Source of the DNA: Arthrobotrys musiformis
Taxonomy: Eukaryota > Ascomycota > Orbiliomycetes > Orbiliales > Orbiliaceae
NCBI GenBank assembly: GCA_036971715.1
Contig: JAVHJL010000004.1
Span: 3,100,001-3,164,000, forward strand
Length of the DNA stretch: 64,000 bases
Direction of reading: 5' to 3'
Shown piece by piece: positions 23,467-36,353 of this stretch (positions within the stretch are counted from its first letter, which is position 1; every line of letters starts with the position of its first letter). The notes under the pieces were generated by a model. The model was given only the letters and a program-made list of their open reading frames with translations. It was not told the DNA's origin and made no database searches. The position numbers and the translations under genes were made by a program.

Positions 23467-25677
23467 ATGTCCTCCCGAAAAGAAGAGATCCTCGCAAAGC
23501 GAGCCAAACTCGAAGCTCTCAAACGCCAGCGCGAGCTGCGGCGAGACCAGTTTTCTACCTCTAGGTCGGGCGAAACTGAGGTACCTCCCTTCCTCAAACC
23601 CCCTATGCATACCCCCCCATGCTATAAAGCTCTCTCTAACAAGTCCTTAACAGTTCGCATCCCCACAGGCAGTCCGAGGCCCCGCCCGTTTAGACGATAT
23701 AGACAGCCTAATCCACGAGATCATCGGCGAAGGCAGACCCGGTTCGGCAGGCCCCTCCAGCAAAAAGAGCATAAGTAGACCTACCTCGGTGCTGAGTGCC
23801 GCCGAATCCAACGTCTCCGAACATACTTCCGCCCAGTACGCTGTTCCCCTGTATGCCTTTTCTCTTCCCCTACCCCCCCCTTTCCTCCACCAAACCCTCT
23901 GCCGTATTCATCTTTTGGAGGAATAGCAGTTAATTGAGATAATAGCACCGAATCATCACAACATACACTAGCAACAATATCCCACCAAGTCCTCACCACC
24001 GTCGCTCCACGGGTAATCTACGACGCACCCCCCACCGCAACGAAAGAAATAGTAACCTACAGCAAACAAGTACAAACGACCGAATCCTGGCTCTCAACAG
24101 GCGTAGGCACAGACGACATCGAAGTCGACGCCGAAGGCGAACCGGCCACCAAAAACCCAGAGGAAGAACAAGAACTAAAAGACCGCATAAAGGAACTAGA
24201 AGATGAAATCGCAGCCTTACAAGCCAGAGAAGCCGACGCGGCGGATATAATACAAGATGAAAAGGACAGCAGAGCCGCCAAAGTCCGCGAACTGGACGAC
24301 GAGGAGAAACAAGTCATCACATCGACCACCGAATTCGCAGACTTTATCGAACGTTCCACGAAAGTGATGGAACGGGCGTTGGACCAAGACTACGACATCC
24401 TAGCAGACTACGGTCTCGGCCACTCCACGAGCGACGAAGACTCCGGCGGCCGTAAAATCAAAGAAACAATCCAATTCTACTCGGACAGATGGTCCAAAAA
24501 GCGGATCGTCAGCGATATCCACTTCTCCCCCAAATTCCCGGAACTGGTATTAGCAGCCTACACCAAGAACCCCTCCGCCCCCCACGATCCCAACGGATTA
24601 GTACAAGTATGGAACCTCCACCTGCACGATAGACCGGAATACATCTTCCACGCTCAATCCGACGTCCTAACCGCCCGCTTCAGCCCCTACCATCCAAACT
24701 TAATCATCGGCGGCGCATACTCAGGACAAGTCTTAATCTGGGACACCCGCGCAAAATCCCAATCCGTCCTCCGAAGCCCCCTCACCGGCTCCGGCCACTC
24801 CCACCCGGTCTACAGCGTCCAAGTCGTCGGCACGCAAAACGCAAACAACATAGTCAGCTGCTCAACAGACGGCCTCGTCTGCGGCTGGTCGATGGATATG
24901 CTCGCCAATCCCCTGGAAGTCCTGGAACTAACCTCCCCCAGCCCCGGGCGGAACGACGATCTAGCACCAACATGCATGGCATTCCCACACTCGGATCCAA
25001 CATACTTCCTAGTCGGCACAGAGGAGGGCGGGGTATACCCCTGCCACCGCTACGACCGCGCAGGCGCAAAAGCCGGCGTGGAACCACGAATCTCCTACCG
25101 CGGCCACGCAGGTCCCATAATGTCCATCGACTTCCACCCCGTCAAAGGTCCCGTCGACTTCGGAGACCTAGTATTATCCGCCAGCCTGGACTGGTCGGTA
25201 AAACTGTGGAAAGCCAGACCACCCGCCGCCACCGCTGCCGCCGTCGTTCCCGGCGCGCAATCACTGGTTGCGACGCCATTAATGGACTTCGCGAGGGAAG
25301 ATGTAGTCTACGATGCTAAATGGTCGCCTGTGAAACCCGGCGTATTCGGATTAGTCGACGGGGCGGGTAGTTTGGAGGTATGGGATCTAACGGTTGATGT
25401 GGAAGTACCCATCGCGAAGGTTTCACCGACGGTTAGAGCGGGAGCTACATCTTTATTAACCAGGAGTTTGAATAAACTAGCCTGGGAGGAGACGGATGGA
25501 CGTAGAATCGCTGTCGGCGGGTTAGATTCCACGATTACTATCTTTGAAGTCGGCGGTGACCTGGGCGGTGTGGAGGGTGTTAGGGGCGACGAATGGGGTA
25601 GTATGAAGAAGTTGATCGGGAAGGCCGAGGGTGGCGGTGGTGTTTTTGGTAACGGTGGGGCGGCTGCTAGTGCTTAA
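23467..25677 (+). CDS. cytoplasmic dynein 1 intermediate chain
   Basis: Three exons (23467-23580, 23669-23850, 23946-25677) give 675 residues. The N-terminus, KEEILAKRAKLEALKRQREL, is the single alpha helix that in this family binds the dynactin p150 subunit and NudE. A disordered Ser-rich linker follows, including TYSKQVQTTES, typical of the light-chain-binding segment. The C-terminal WD40 domain binds the heavy chain, with repeats such as LVQVWNLHLHDRPEYIF, GGAYSGQVLIWDTR, SCSTDGLVCGWS and SASLDWSVKLWK. The motor drives minus-end transport and nuclear positioning in hyphae. Intron 1 has two in-phase acceptors 15 nt apart (ending 23653 or 23668), so a version longer by five residues (FASPQ) is possible. 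The symbol is left blank because fungal naming varies (DIC1, nudI). Confidence 0.92.
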
Positions 25678-26228
25678 ACAACGATATTGTCTTCTGCATT
25701 TATATGCTGTGATATCAGGTAGGAATAATTGAATATAATTTTTGGAGTTGGGCATATTCTTTTTGCGGGCTTAGTTTATTTTCATAATCCAGCTTTTTTT
25801 TATTACCATGACGTTTTTTAAAGCCGTTCTCATATATTTATTGAGTATCTGAAAACCTGGATTTGCTACCATCCACGACCTCAGAATTTCTATACAATTA
25901 TCCACAGAAAGTAATAGTAAAAAAGGGGAAAACTTGAAAGAAACAAGGCCATGAAGCGCTCCATGTAATACCTAGGTATCCGAACTGATAAAAAAGAATA
26001 AAGAAAAAACCACAGAGCAATCATCATGCCGACGGTCCTGTCCTAGTGTACATAATTACATAAGAACCAAAAAAAATCTAGATATTGAACACCCCTCCTA
26101 CCACCATCATCCCATTCCATAAAGGGAACGAGAAGTAAAAAAAGTCCAGTGTATATATATGCTCAACGGAAAGCGAAAATGGTATCCTCGTCCTTAATGA
26201 TTTTTATAATAACGTATTAAACCCCCCT
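25678..26228. other. convergent 3' region
   Basis: AT-rich sequence between the convergent dynein and phosphatase genes. No gene seen. Confidence 0.5.
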
Positions 26229-28045
26229 TTATAACCTGGGAGAAGGCGCACCTGGTCCTCCGCCGCCGGGGAGTCCACGTACGCTTAAGTGATCTGCGAC
26301 AAACGCGGACAGGACTTCCTCCTTCTGCGGGGGCTCTTCTTCGGCCGGAGGGGTTTGAGATGATGGAAGGGGGGGGATGGGGAGCGGGGTGGTGGGGGGT
26401 TGTTGATCTGGTGTATTTGGCGACTGGTCTGCTGGGGATGTTTCTACCTTTTTATCTGCGTCTTCTGTTGATGTCTCTGGCTTTTCAACCTTGGGGGTCG
26501 GGACGGCCCACTATTCGATCGTTAGTACTCAATCGTATGATGATATAGGAGAGGGAAGAGAAGGGAGGAGTACCTCGACAACTACACAGCAGAGCACACA
26601 GATATCATCCCTCTTCCCGCCATGATACACCTCTCCCGGGAAATACCTCCTAACCTCTTTCGCAAACGGTCCATCGACCTTGGTATTAACACTCATATCC
26701 TTCGCCTTGGACGCAACCTTCTTCGCGATCACACCCTGCAACGAAGCCTTCTCCCCGTCTTCGTCTACTAATCTGGATAAATCCTCCCCGGGTTGGATAC
26801 CGTGACCCGGTGTTTCTATCCACCCGCCCGCTGCTACCATTTCATTCGATACGAGACGTAGGACGTCTTGAGCGGATAAGTTATCCCATAATCCATCCGT
26901 AGCGAAGATTAAAACGTCGCCGTGCTGGAGATCGTGGATATCAACGTGTGCATCGCGAGGACGGTCGCTGATGGGGATCGGACCGCCGAATTTCCTAGCC
27001 TGTTCGATTACCTCCAGCGGGATAACAGACAGCTGGAAGGGGGTATTAAAAGCATGTGTCTGTGGTTGTGAAGTATGATGTACCCTGCCTCCTCGAAGGA
27101 TTACGAAGCCGGAGTCGCCTAGACTGTACGATAGTTAGTACATAAACTTGTGGTATATTTGATAGAGTAGGTGGAGGACGTACTTTGCAGCCTCCATGGT
27201 TCCGTCTGGTTTCGCGATACCGACACATGCTGTGCTACCACCTCCGAGGACGTTGGGATTGCTGCATGCTGAAATGTATCCGGCTTCGATTAACATATCC
27301 GCCCTCATCGGTACTTCGGAATGATACGATATCTCCGCCATGTCTTCGCAAAGCGTATGCGAGAAGTCCGCTGAATCGATCCCGCTGAGGGAGTACCCTC
27401 CCACCCCGTCGGCCTGTTCCACCCACATTAACACCCCATACACCAAGGCATATATAATATATATGGAAAGAAGAAGAAGAGAGAACCTACCACCCCAAAA
27501 GCCACAGCACCGGTATCACTAACCCGACTGACAAAAAAAGCATCCTGCCCCGTCTTCGGCCTCGCCTTCTTCCTCAACCCCCACTCCTCCTCAAACGAAA
27601 CCCGTTTGTACGGACTGAAATTAAACGTATTCCCCGGATCCCACCGCTTCGACTTGGACACATACGAAACGCTAACCCCGTACTGAAAGAATTTACTAAC
27701 ACCCGGATCCGACGGGTCCGTTATCACCGTCGATTCGGTCGCATTGTTCGGGATCGTGGGAGGTTCGGGGTTATCGTTGTCTGTTGCGCGGTTGGTGTAG
27801 GATGGTCCCGGGGATGGGGTGCCCTGCAGGAAGGGTGGTCGAATGTACACCGACTGCGGGGGTATGCCTATCCGTGACGAAGCCGACGAAGGTCGCGATA
27901 GGGAGAGTGTATGAAGGCCGTTTTCGAGAATATGTCGTGAAGGGAAGTGATCTCTCAGATCCCTCGCGGCGGCAACGGTAGCCTGGCGGGATAACGACGC
28001 CGAGAGAGCCCTCGAAGCCGAAGAACGAAGGGACGAGCGAAGCAT
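26229..28045 (-). CDS. PTC7: mitochondrial PP2C-type protein phosphatase (Ptc7-like)
   Basis: Four exons (28045-27491, 27413-27184, 27123-26574, 26510-26229) give 538 residues from the chosen ATG. That start gives MLRSSLRSSASRALSASLSR, a classic mitochondrial presequence. The catalytic core has the PP2C metal-binding motifs: GQDAFFVS, FGVADGVGGYS (completed across intron 1), GGGSTACVGI, LGDSGFVILR and FATDGLWDN. The arrangement matches Ptc7/azr1, a mitochondrial Ser/Thr phosphatase that in yeast acts on the coenzyme Q biosynthesis protein Coq7. The last exon adds a Pro/Glu-rich tail of about 90 residues not needed for catalysis. The frame is open upstream with another ATG at 28318, adding a 91-residue acidic extension; translation from there would bury the presequence. 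Confidence 0.88.
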
Positions 28046-28318
28046 CTTCGTCGTCGGAGAACTACTGCCGATGCTACCAAAGATGAGCGAGGACGCTGGG
28101 TCCTCGGAGTGATTGTGGTCGTCGTCAGAGGAGTAGTAGCCGTCGTAGTATTCGTCGTAGCCGTCGTTATTGTGACCATCAACAAAGTCGTCGTCGTCGA
28201 GGTCGTCAAAGTCGAAGAAATAGTCGGCGCGACTGTTCCTGTTCCTCTTCTTGTCTCTGAAAGAATCAAACTGGTTCTGGGTGCAACTACCCAACGCGAC
28301 TGTGGATCCCGCCGCCAT
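28046..28318 (-). other. in-frame upstream extension of the Ptc7-like phosphatase
   Basis: The phosphatase frame continues upstream without a stop to an ATG at 28318. It encodes a 91-residue acidic, Asp/Tyr-rich stretch (for example FDFDDLDDDDFVDGHNNDGY) unlike any part of the family. It could be a 5' leader that happens to be open, or an alternative N-terminus that would prevent mitochondrial import. Confidence 0.35.
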
Positions 28319-29023
28319 TTAACAGACCATTCTCCTTCCAATGCTACTTAATCGCTGGCGGGGAGCTCGTCGGACGCTGCAGACCAACTATACGTATGTT
28401 CTCTAATATATGTATTTTAAGTGTGTATTGATTGATATTGATTTTGGGGGATGGGGAAGGAAGAGCATCCGCGGCCGGTGTTTTGGAATTGGCTGATTGG
28501 ATTGTTTGGGCGCCTGCAGCCAAGCACGAGGTTGCTGCTGACAAGATTGACCGGGACCCCTAAGCTGTCCCTCTTGTTTATGATCTTGCCAGCCATGTCA
28601 ATTTCCCGCTGGTTTGTTTGGCCCGAACTGCGATCGAGTGCATGCTTTCCCGAGGTAGTTAGTTATTTATATATTCGCATCTGACGATATCAAGATATAT
28701 CGCGGACTGGGGTTGCAGAACTACAAAAATAAAAATAAAAATAAAATCGATAGATTTTATAGAAGGGGACTTAAGAGATAGAGGAGAGATGGAAGAGGGT
28801 ATAAAAAGAGGTATTGCTTTTGTGTAAAGTTGGGGGAGGAGGGGGATATATTACAGGGCGCATTCAGAGTACAAAGCATCGATAACGACTGCCCGAAAGA
28901 AAGACTTCATCATGATATAAAAAAAGAGCAGAACCGAATCAACCAGCGCCTCGATAGATAACCAAAGGAAACAAAAGAAACCAAAAAGAAACAAGGGAAA
29001 GGGGGACATTGATATTGCATCCA
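28319..29023. other. intergenic between phosphatase 5' end and YOS9 3' end
   Basis: Holds the promoter of the minus-strand phosphatase and the 3' flank of the minus-strand YOS9 gene. AT-rich with AAAATAAAAATAAAA near 28727-28745. No gene seen. Confidence 0.5.
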
Positions 29024-30603
29024 TCACAGCTCATCGTGGCCCTTCTCTTTCCGCTCCTTCTCCTCCTCCCCATTACCCTCCTCCTTCTTCTGCTTCTGCT
29101 GCTGCTCTTGAATCTTCTTCTGTCCCTGCGCCTGCGCCGCCAACTTCGCAAAGGCCTCCATATCCACAATCTCCACCCCCTTCGGCAGATTCTTCAATAT
29201 CTCCGGATCGAACTCCATCTCCTGCACCATAACCGTCTGTTCCCTCCCATCCTCCCCAGTAACAAGGAATGTCCCATCCCCGCCTTTGGCTCCCTTATTG
29301 TGCTTGCTCCGAATCTTATAATTCGGCTTCGCAACGTATTTACTCCCCTCCCCATCGGGTATCTTGGAAAACAACTCCTCCTCAGCGATCTCCAACAGAT
29401 GCTTGAGATTCTTCTCCCTTCTCTCCTTCTCAGCTCGGTATTCCTTAATCCTCTCCTCGTTCATAACCTCCAAACACTCGATTTGATTCGCCCTGCTCTC
29501 CGCGGGGGGTTGGAACGCTGCATCGCTGCACAGGCGAGGAGTATAGATCACCATGAGGTAACAGCACGTCGTGACTTCCTTAATAAAGCCGATTCGATCT
29601 TGCGACGCATGTGGTGAACAATGGTACTAAACCCCCAAAATTAGCCCTTCCCTCAACCCACCAAATACTTATATGAACTCAAAAATCTCACCTGCAACTC
29701 GATCCGTCTCTCCTTCCCCGTAATATCACACAAAGTCCCCCCGGCCAACTTCTGCACCAAATACTTCAACTCCCCATTCGCCGCCATCTCCATCACCGCC
29801 CCATCCTTCGGCTGCTTCACCGGCATATCCGGCTTAGCATCCCTATCCGGCACCGCCGCCCTGCCCAGAATATAACTCGCAGCATGGGGATCCTCCACCG
29901 GCGGCAACGCCGGAACCCCATTCGCAGGCGGCAGCTGATGAAACTGCTTGATATGATCATTATAACAAAAGCTATAAGACCACCACCCGGATATGAAATA
30001 CAAACAACTCCCCTCCATCCCCCTCAACAACTCCGTCCCGGAAACCGTAGCCCTCGCAAGCTCCTTATCCTCCTCGGACTTATTCTTCCGTCGTTCGGTA
30101 GCATTCAACTTCGGCGGCGGTTGAACAATAGGAATCGAACACAGATACCGCCGACTCCCCATCATCATAGCCTCGTAAATAATCTCAACCCCATCGTCCC
30201 CGTTTTTCCCTCCACCACCTCCACGTCCGGACTCCTTATCTTGAACAGCAAGTCCCTCTTCGCTACTCGTCGTAGCCTCAGCAGAAGGCGCAGAAGACGT
30301 AGAAACCTGCTGTAAATCCCGTAACGACATGGACGCGATCTTCCGATCCGCTTCTTCCTCAGTCACATACGAATCCTGGGAATCCGGGAAGCGTACCTCG
30401 TACTATCATCCATCGTGTGACATCATGTCAGCATAACCCCATTAAAACTCATAAAAAAAAACATAGAACAATAATAAAGATATACAAACCTGCGGGTACG
30501 CCAGCAGATCCTCATGGACGCTAAACATAGCACCGGCGGTGTTCATTCGCAGCGCAAAGGTAAGCAGCGCCGTTGCGCCCGCCGTAGACGATAACCGGAC
30601 CAT
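29024..30603 (-). CDS. YOS9: ER quality-control lectin Yos9/OS-9 homologue
   Basis: Three exons (30603-30490, 30402-29692, 29626-29024) give 475 residues. A hydrophobic signal sequence (GATALLTFALRMNTAGAMFS) is followed by YEVRFPDSQ. The MRH sugar-binding domain begins near C170: GSCLYFISGWWSYSFCYNDH, with the double Trp that binds mannose. It is completed across intron 2 by YHCSPHASQDRIGFIKEV and YLMVIYTPRLC, containing the Arg, Glu and Tyr ligands of the family. The protein ends in KGHDEL, the fungal ER-retention signal. Yos9 reads trimmed N-glycans on misfolded glycoproteins and delivers them to the Hrd1 ubiquitin ligase complex for ER-associated degradation. A Glu/Lys/Gln-rich coiled region precedes the HDEL. 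Confidence 0.93.
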
Positions 30604-31479
30604 CCTGGCGGATTTATATCAAAGGTCCGGCGCGTTGACGAGCGACTAATCCGAATCAAAGTAGCAAATCGAATGAATAATTAAAAAAAGCACTAGAAGC
30701 GGGGTATCAGGCGAATAGACAAAACGGAAGGATCGAAGAAAACAAAAGCAGGTCGGAGAGGCATCTATTGCATTGCAATTGTCGTGGACGAGGACATCAC
30801 CAGGAAGCTGATGAAGATGAGGATGAGGGCGAGGATGGTTGTTGTAACACGCAGCAAGGTCCTTGAATGGGCGAGCGACCTTAAACGTGGCCGCAATGGC
30901 ACCTAAAACTCCCATATAAGATGCAACACCACATCTGCAACATCTTCAAGGCACATCCACCGTACAGATATCGATATATCTAGATAACAGATTTGAGGAT
31001 ATACTAATACAAGATATCAGCTGTAGGAAGCTGAAGCTGAAGTTGAAATTGCCATTTTGGATTTTAGTAAAAGTACATTTTGTATTGTTTTGTTTTATCA
31101 GACTGAAAGCCAGCGTCGAAAGTAAAAGGAAAAGGAAATATAAGAAAGTGCCTGCAATATTACAAGAAGAGGAAAGAGCTAAAGCACGATCGAATAAACA
31201 GCAGGAAAGCACCGACGAAAGCCACACCATCCGCCTCCACAATCAGATAGACTGTAGAAAAACAGAGACGACGTCAAAAATAAACCAAAGACGAATATAA
31301 ATCGAAATAAAAATAAATAAGCAAACGAAAATAGAAGGAAGGATAAAAAATTCATGTTTCCGCCACTTTTCCCTCTCTCAAACCAATCTTGTCCGTTGTT
31401 ATCACCCATTGACCTCCCCTTGCTTATGTTCCCCCCGTTCTCAATTCTCTACTTTTTTGTGTCTTTCATCATTTTTCAT
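30604..31479. other. intergenic between YOS9 5' end and ARS2 3' end
   Basis: Promoter of YOS9 and 3' flank of the Ars2-like gene. A short minus-strand frame (30915-30646, starting MGVLGAIAATFKVARPFKDL) precedes YOS9 but shows no family features; it may be an upstream ORF in the leader. No other gene seen. Confidence 0.45.
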
Positions 31480-34286
31480 TTAATAGTCCAGTTCCTCGAC
31501 CTTGGATTCTTTCCCAGCGGATGCATCCAAGTCCATGTAGCTCTTCAGACTTCGCCCAGCGGCTCCAGGGTCGTCCTTCCCGGGAGTAGCTCCCGCACTA
31601 GGTGTGCCATTCGCGGAAACTCCGCCACCGGCTGCCATAGCAGCCTGGAAACGCCCCTCTCGTTCCCTTTCCCTTTCCGATCGATCCCTAGTATCTCTAC
31701 CACCAGGTCTCGGGTATGGTGATGGTCTAGAGTTTCCTTGCATCCCGCCGCGTCGTCTCTGTGGCCCAACTCCGCCGCCTCTGTTCGGTGACCCCGGGCG
31801 TCCTCCCATCCCGGGAATATATCTGTCAACTCCAGCTGGGGTGGGCCCCAAGCCGCCAACATACGGGTCGGGGTACTGTCCCGCCGGATATGGGTACGCT
31901 CCCATCATATTCCTGTTGTCGATTCCACCAGGTCTAGGTGGCAGGCCACCCATTCCGCCACTGCCTGAAACGCCACCCTCCGGCTTGGGCGCAGTAATGT
32001 GGAAGGGATCCATCACATATGCATTCAAGAGCTTGATCTCCTGCTCAATCCCACCAACAAACTCCGGGTGGCGCTTGGTCATATGTTTTCGAACAAACTC
32101 CTCGGATTTGAAGAGCTTCGTGCAATCCTTGACACGGCAACGGAACTTTCCCTCGTCCTCTTGTTTGATAAACTTATTTGTCTCTTCATTGAACGCAGTT
32201 TCGGGGTCCTGGGCGCCTAGCTTCCTGGTATCAATCGAATCCGGTGTCAGGAACAAAGTGATTCGGTCTCTGAGGTTCTTAACCCATTTCTCGGAACCAG
32301 GGTGGAGTTGCTTGGCTGTGCCATCGGTATTAGCGGGCAGCGGCCGTCGGATATGTCCCCCCGGGCATCTGCGGACTAACTCGTGAATCGAATCTGCTTC
32401 AGTAAAGCAGTAGTAGCAAAATGAGAAAACCCGGCGGAGATATTCGACTGCGATGTCAATGGTTCGTTTAGCCCGTTCCAATTCCTCGTCGGATGGTAGA
32501 TCGTCTTCAGCCTCGCCGTCCTCGGGTTCTTCTTCCGGTTCGTTGGCTGCTTTCTCCGCCATCCTTCGAGCCATAATTTCATCGACCTTAGCAAGAATCA
32601 AATCCCAGCCGCGATAACCCGCCAAATCGCCATTTTCATCCAACATCATATCTTCATCCATGTTGTTGTTCATGCCATGCTCTAGTTTCAACACAACGGC
32701 CCTAACACGATCCACCTCGCTGATAATTTCCTCGGGAACGCTCATTATGTCGTGAAGCATCTTTCGAGTGAGGACCTTTGGAGGGTTATGAACCCCCACG
32801 TGAACCACGAAATCGCCTTTTTCTTCGTCATGAATGCGCTCTTCGTTCAGGAGTGCCGCCGCCTTCTCCACAGAGTCTTCGTTGACGCTCGCCGGGTCAA
32901 TGAGGATCCACCCAATACGATGAAACTTTTTATTCGGATTGGGGTCTCCAAGTGAAAGGTACTGGAAGCCTTGAACGGTCATAGCAAGCTGTCATCCCCA
33001 AAAAAGGATACATTATTAGTCACGTGTGACGGAGGACAGAGGAGAGCATACGCACCTTCTCCAAATTTTGTCTCTTCACAGTAGGAGAGACAGTTTTGAT
33101 CAGCAAGGCCGGGCGGTCGAGAGAATCATCCCGAAGGGCGCCGGTTCCGGAAGACACCGCCGGAAGGACATCCTCACTCGGTTCATCCATCAACTCGTCC
33201 TCTTTAATTCCGTTTGGCTCAATTTTGCCGTTAGGTTGAGCTGTGATGTTAACCTTGACGCCTACGCCCATTCCCATTAGCATCACAGCTCACATCGCCA
33301 GCCGAATAACCCTTTGAAGCTCACCTTCTTTGGCATCAGCCAGCCAATTATCCCACCTCCCAGACTTCAACTCATCGGCCCAAATCTTCCACTGTCCTTT
33401 CCTCCACTCCAAAGTCTTGGCCCTCCATTCGTCTCCTTCTCCCTCAACGTATCTTTCTCTGAACCACTCTTCGTCCTTGTGACTCTTCACAAACAATTTC
33501 GCAACCCTCCCGTTCAGTCCGTCCTTGTAGGCTTCGTACTTTTCCTTCATAGTTGTATCGGTAGCGTATTTCGATTTCGAAGGTGCAGATGCTGGTGTCC
33601 CGCTCCACCACTCGTTGAAATAGGTATATGGGACCAGGTAGTCGAAACCATGGGGATCTAACAATATTGGAGCCATGGCGTTTCCTCCTCCACCACCAGG
33701 AGGGTACGGACCGTGCCCACTAATGTTTGCGGGCATGTATCGATCCCCATTGGCACTACCGGACTCATTGCGACCTAACGGAGGGGCACCAGCGTATCCC
33801 TGAGGCCCTTGTCCGGGGATATACACATCCCCAGCGGCCCCACCACCACCAGAATATCTTCCTTGCGGTCCACCACCGCTTCCCGGCGTATAACGATCAA
33901 TATTCGGCGGGGAGCGCGAACGTGGTGGTGGTCGACGACGTCCTAATCGATGACAGTTCCCCCAGAGTCAGCTACAAATCATCATTGCTACTGAACCAAT
34001 AGAAAAACACGTGATTCGTCACAACAGCAAAGTGGACAGTCTTGAATTTCCATTTAAAGCAGCAGGGTTTGTACAAACCTGGAGATCTTGGGCGTCTGGC
34101 TCCGTCAGCAGCGTAATCATCATCTCTTAGTCTTCCATAGCTCGACTCGTGTAGTTCGTGAGACGGCATTCTCCCGCGAGAGGTATCACGCGGATCACCG
34201 GCACCCCAGACTCTACGATCGCGGTCGCCCCTAGGGTCATGGCGAAACGCTTCTGGGGAATTGCTGCCGTAATACGGAGCAGACAT
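31480..34286 (-). CDS. Ars2/Serrate-family zinc-finger protein (Pir2-like)
   Basis: Four exons (34286-34079, 33942-33325, 33261-33056, 32988-31480) give 846 residues. The N-terminus is Arg/Ser/Pro/Gly-rich and disordered. The Ars2 N-terminal fold follows: DYLVPYTYFNEWWSG, then KYEAYKDGLNGRVAKLFVKS. The central part has IGWILIDPASVNEDS and FSFCYYCFTEADSIHELVRR. A C2H2 zinc finger, CRVKDCTKLFKSEEFVRKHM with the second His in KRHPEF, precedes a Gly/Pro/Arg-rich tail. Family members link the nuclear cap-binding complex to RNA decay and processing machinery; the fission yeast homologue is Pir2. The start chosen is MSAPYYGSN; an ATG 13 codons upstream (34325) is also in frame. Intron 1 is 136 nt. 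Confidence 0.88.
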
Positions 34287-36353
34287 TGGTAAGGCTACTG
34301 CTGAGAAAACGGCGAGGCCTGACAAAGGAGAGAGCGGATCAGCGAATACGAATTGGCTCGGATTGTCGCGCTAGGATGGTTTCCAAATTTAGGTTTCCAA
34401 GGATTATCGTGAGTTGCAGATTCTCGGCTCAGGGGAAGAAGGCTGGAAGCGTTGGCTGCAGAATCGGACCTTGATAAAGAACATTATGAGAAAGATTGTT
34501 TAGAATAAGTAGGTCAGAAGTACGGTATTTAGGGGAGGGAAATATATATGTAAATGTAGAAGATTGGGGGAATTAAGAGAATTAGCTTGGGGCAATAGGG
34601 TGGTAATAATAGCGATGATGATGAATTGAGAGCGGAAAACAAGAGAAGATGCCGGCAGAAACGGAGGGTTTCCAGCAAACGGGCTTGCTGGAGACGAGCA
34701 TCATCATCTTCGTAGCTGAAGCGAGAGAGAGAAAGTAGAATTCAAAGATGAGGAGGAAGAATCGTAAGAATAGTATGAAATAGAAAAAGTAGATATGGTA
34801 TATCCACGAAGCGAAAAGAGAGGCAAAGTAACTAAGAAGGGCAATTGACGATCGAAGAGGTATGCGAACGAGGGCGAAAAGAGGGAAACCAACAATGAGA
34901 GAGCCAAGTGAGAAAGCAAGCAGCCGTCGAAGCGTGCCGGAGAAATGGTAAAGCAGCAGCACTGGAAGATATCCAGCCTGAAACGGCGGGAGGTACCTTG
35001 GCGATGATGCCGGCGGCGGCAGTGATGGTGGTGGTGGTGGTGATGTCTGATGTGATGGTTGGCGATGGTGGTTGATGATGATGGTTAGGTGTCGAGAGGT
35101 TGGAGGGAAGAAGGCGGACGGAAGGTCCAAGTTGGAAGTTGGAAAGCGCGAGGAGGACAACAACGCGCCCGACAACACAGCCCGTCAGAACCTGGTCCGA
35201 TGCAACACAGCACAGCTCAGCCTCCAATCGATTCAACAAGAAGACCTCTTATATAAATATCATATCAATCACTCAATCAGGATGGAAGAAATGGTATAGA
35301 GAGGGGAGGGGAGAGAGAAAGAAGAGCAAAAGATGTGGAGGGTATGCTTACTATCTCCGGCCCGTATATATATCAAGATCAGGTTCTAGAACTGAAACTT
35401 GAAGCCAGTTATCATCAATTGCCAACCGACCTAATTTACCAGAAGCAAGGGCCGTTTCACTCACACGGGCCAGCTCGTTAGTAGCCAGTGACTAGCCAAG
35501 GCCTGGCCGTTGGCCATTGGTACCTTGCATTATCAACACCAGGGTTCTATCAAATCTGTACTTGCATTTGCCGAAAGGTCTTTTCAAAATTAGTTGAAAT
35601 CATATATTCTACGATGAGAACCGGGGCTGTCCTTGAACTGACTAGCTGTAGCTGAATAGTGCGGTACCCTCGAGGCTAAATAGTACCTAGGCACAAGGGA
35701 GAACTCCAGAAGATACCAAGTCTATAGCTACTTAAGTACGTATACCCGCTGTCCAGAAGATCTCGACGGTGTAAGTACATATAGGTATATATATATACGA
35801 CACCACAATGCATGCAGTTTTGAATCCGCCAGTATTATATTATGCAGGGGCACGATATATATCTACCTAAGTAAGTACCTAGGTACCTGGCACGCACTTG
35901 ATTATACCGAAGAACCTACTTGAGGACAGCCAGATTCGAATACGCAATAAAAGCGGACGTATCACGTGAGCGGATGTCTGATATGCAATATGCAACATCA
36001 CCAACACACCTCCTCGGGATATCTATCTATCCATCTAAATCTAAAAGGCCTAGCTACTTATTCAGAAGGGAAAACAGCCAAATTAAAAATAAAAATCACA
36101 ACATAACACCGATCCCCCAGCCAATAGGAAAAAGAAAACGCCCCGAGCCCAAAGGTAGTTGACCCAATTGGCCACAATTGCGGAATCAGTCGTCGCAAGT
36201 TAACAGCAGATTACAAAACCGAGCAGAAGGACAATCACAACCTTAGAAAGGAAAACAAAACCACATACAACGACCCCAAAAGCGATGGAATATACCACCG
36301 CAATATCGATAGAAGGGATGAACAGCAGCAGCTTGCAATGCCGGCTCCGACCC
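34287..36353. other. 2 kb sparse intergenic region
   Basis: Upstream of the Ars2-like gene. Minus-strand frames at 34582-35239 are Ser/Pro/Leu-rich shadows of GA-rich DNA. The right part carries repeated TACCTAGGTA-type short palindromes near 35875-35888 and TATATA tracts. No gene seen. Confidence 0.5.

Noticed and set aside
31604..32386. 260-residue + strand frame
   Set aside because: Antisense to the Ars2-like coding exon; Pro/Ser-rich shadow of its Gly/Arg-rich region.
34582..35239. Overlapping minus-strand Ser/Pro/Leu-rich frames upstream of the Ars2-like gene
   Set aside because: Low-complexity translation of GA/CT-rich DNA in more than one frame, with no start context or splice structure.
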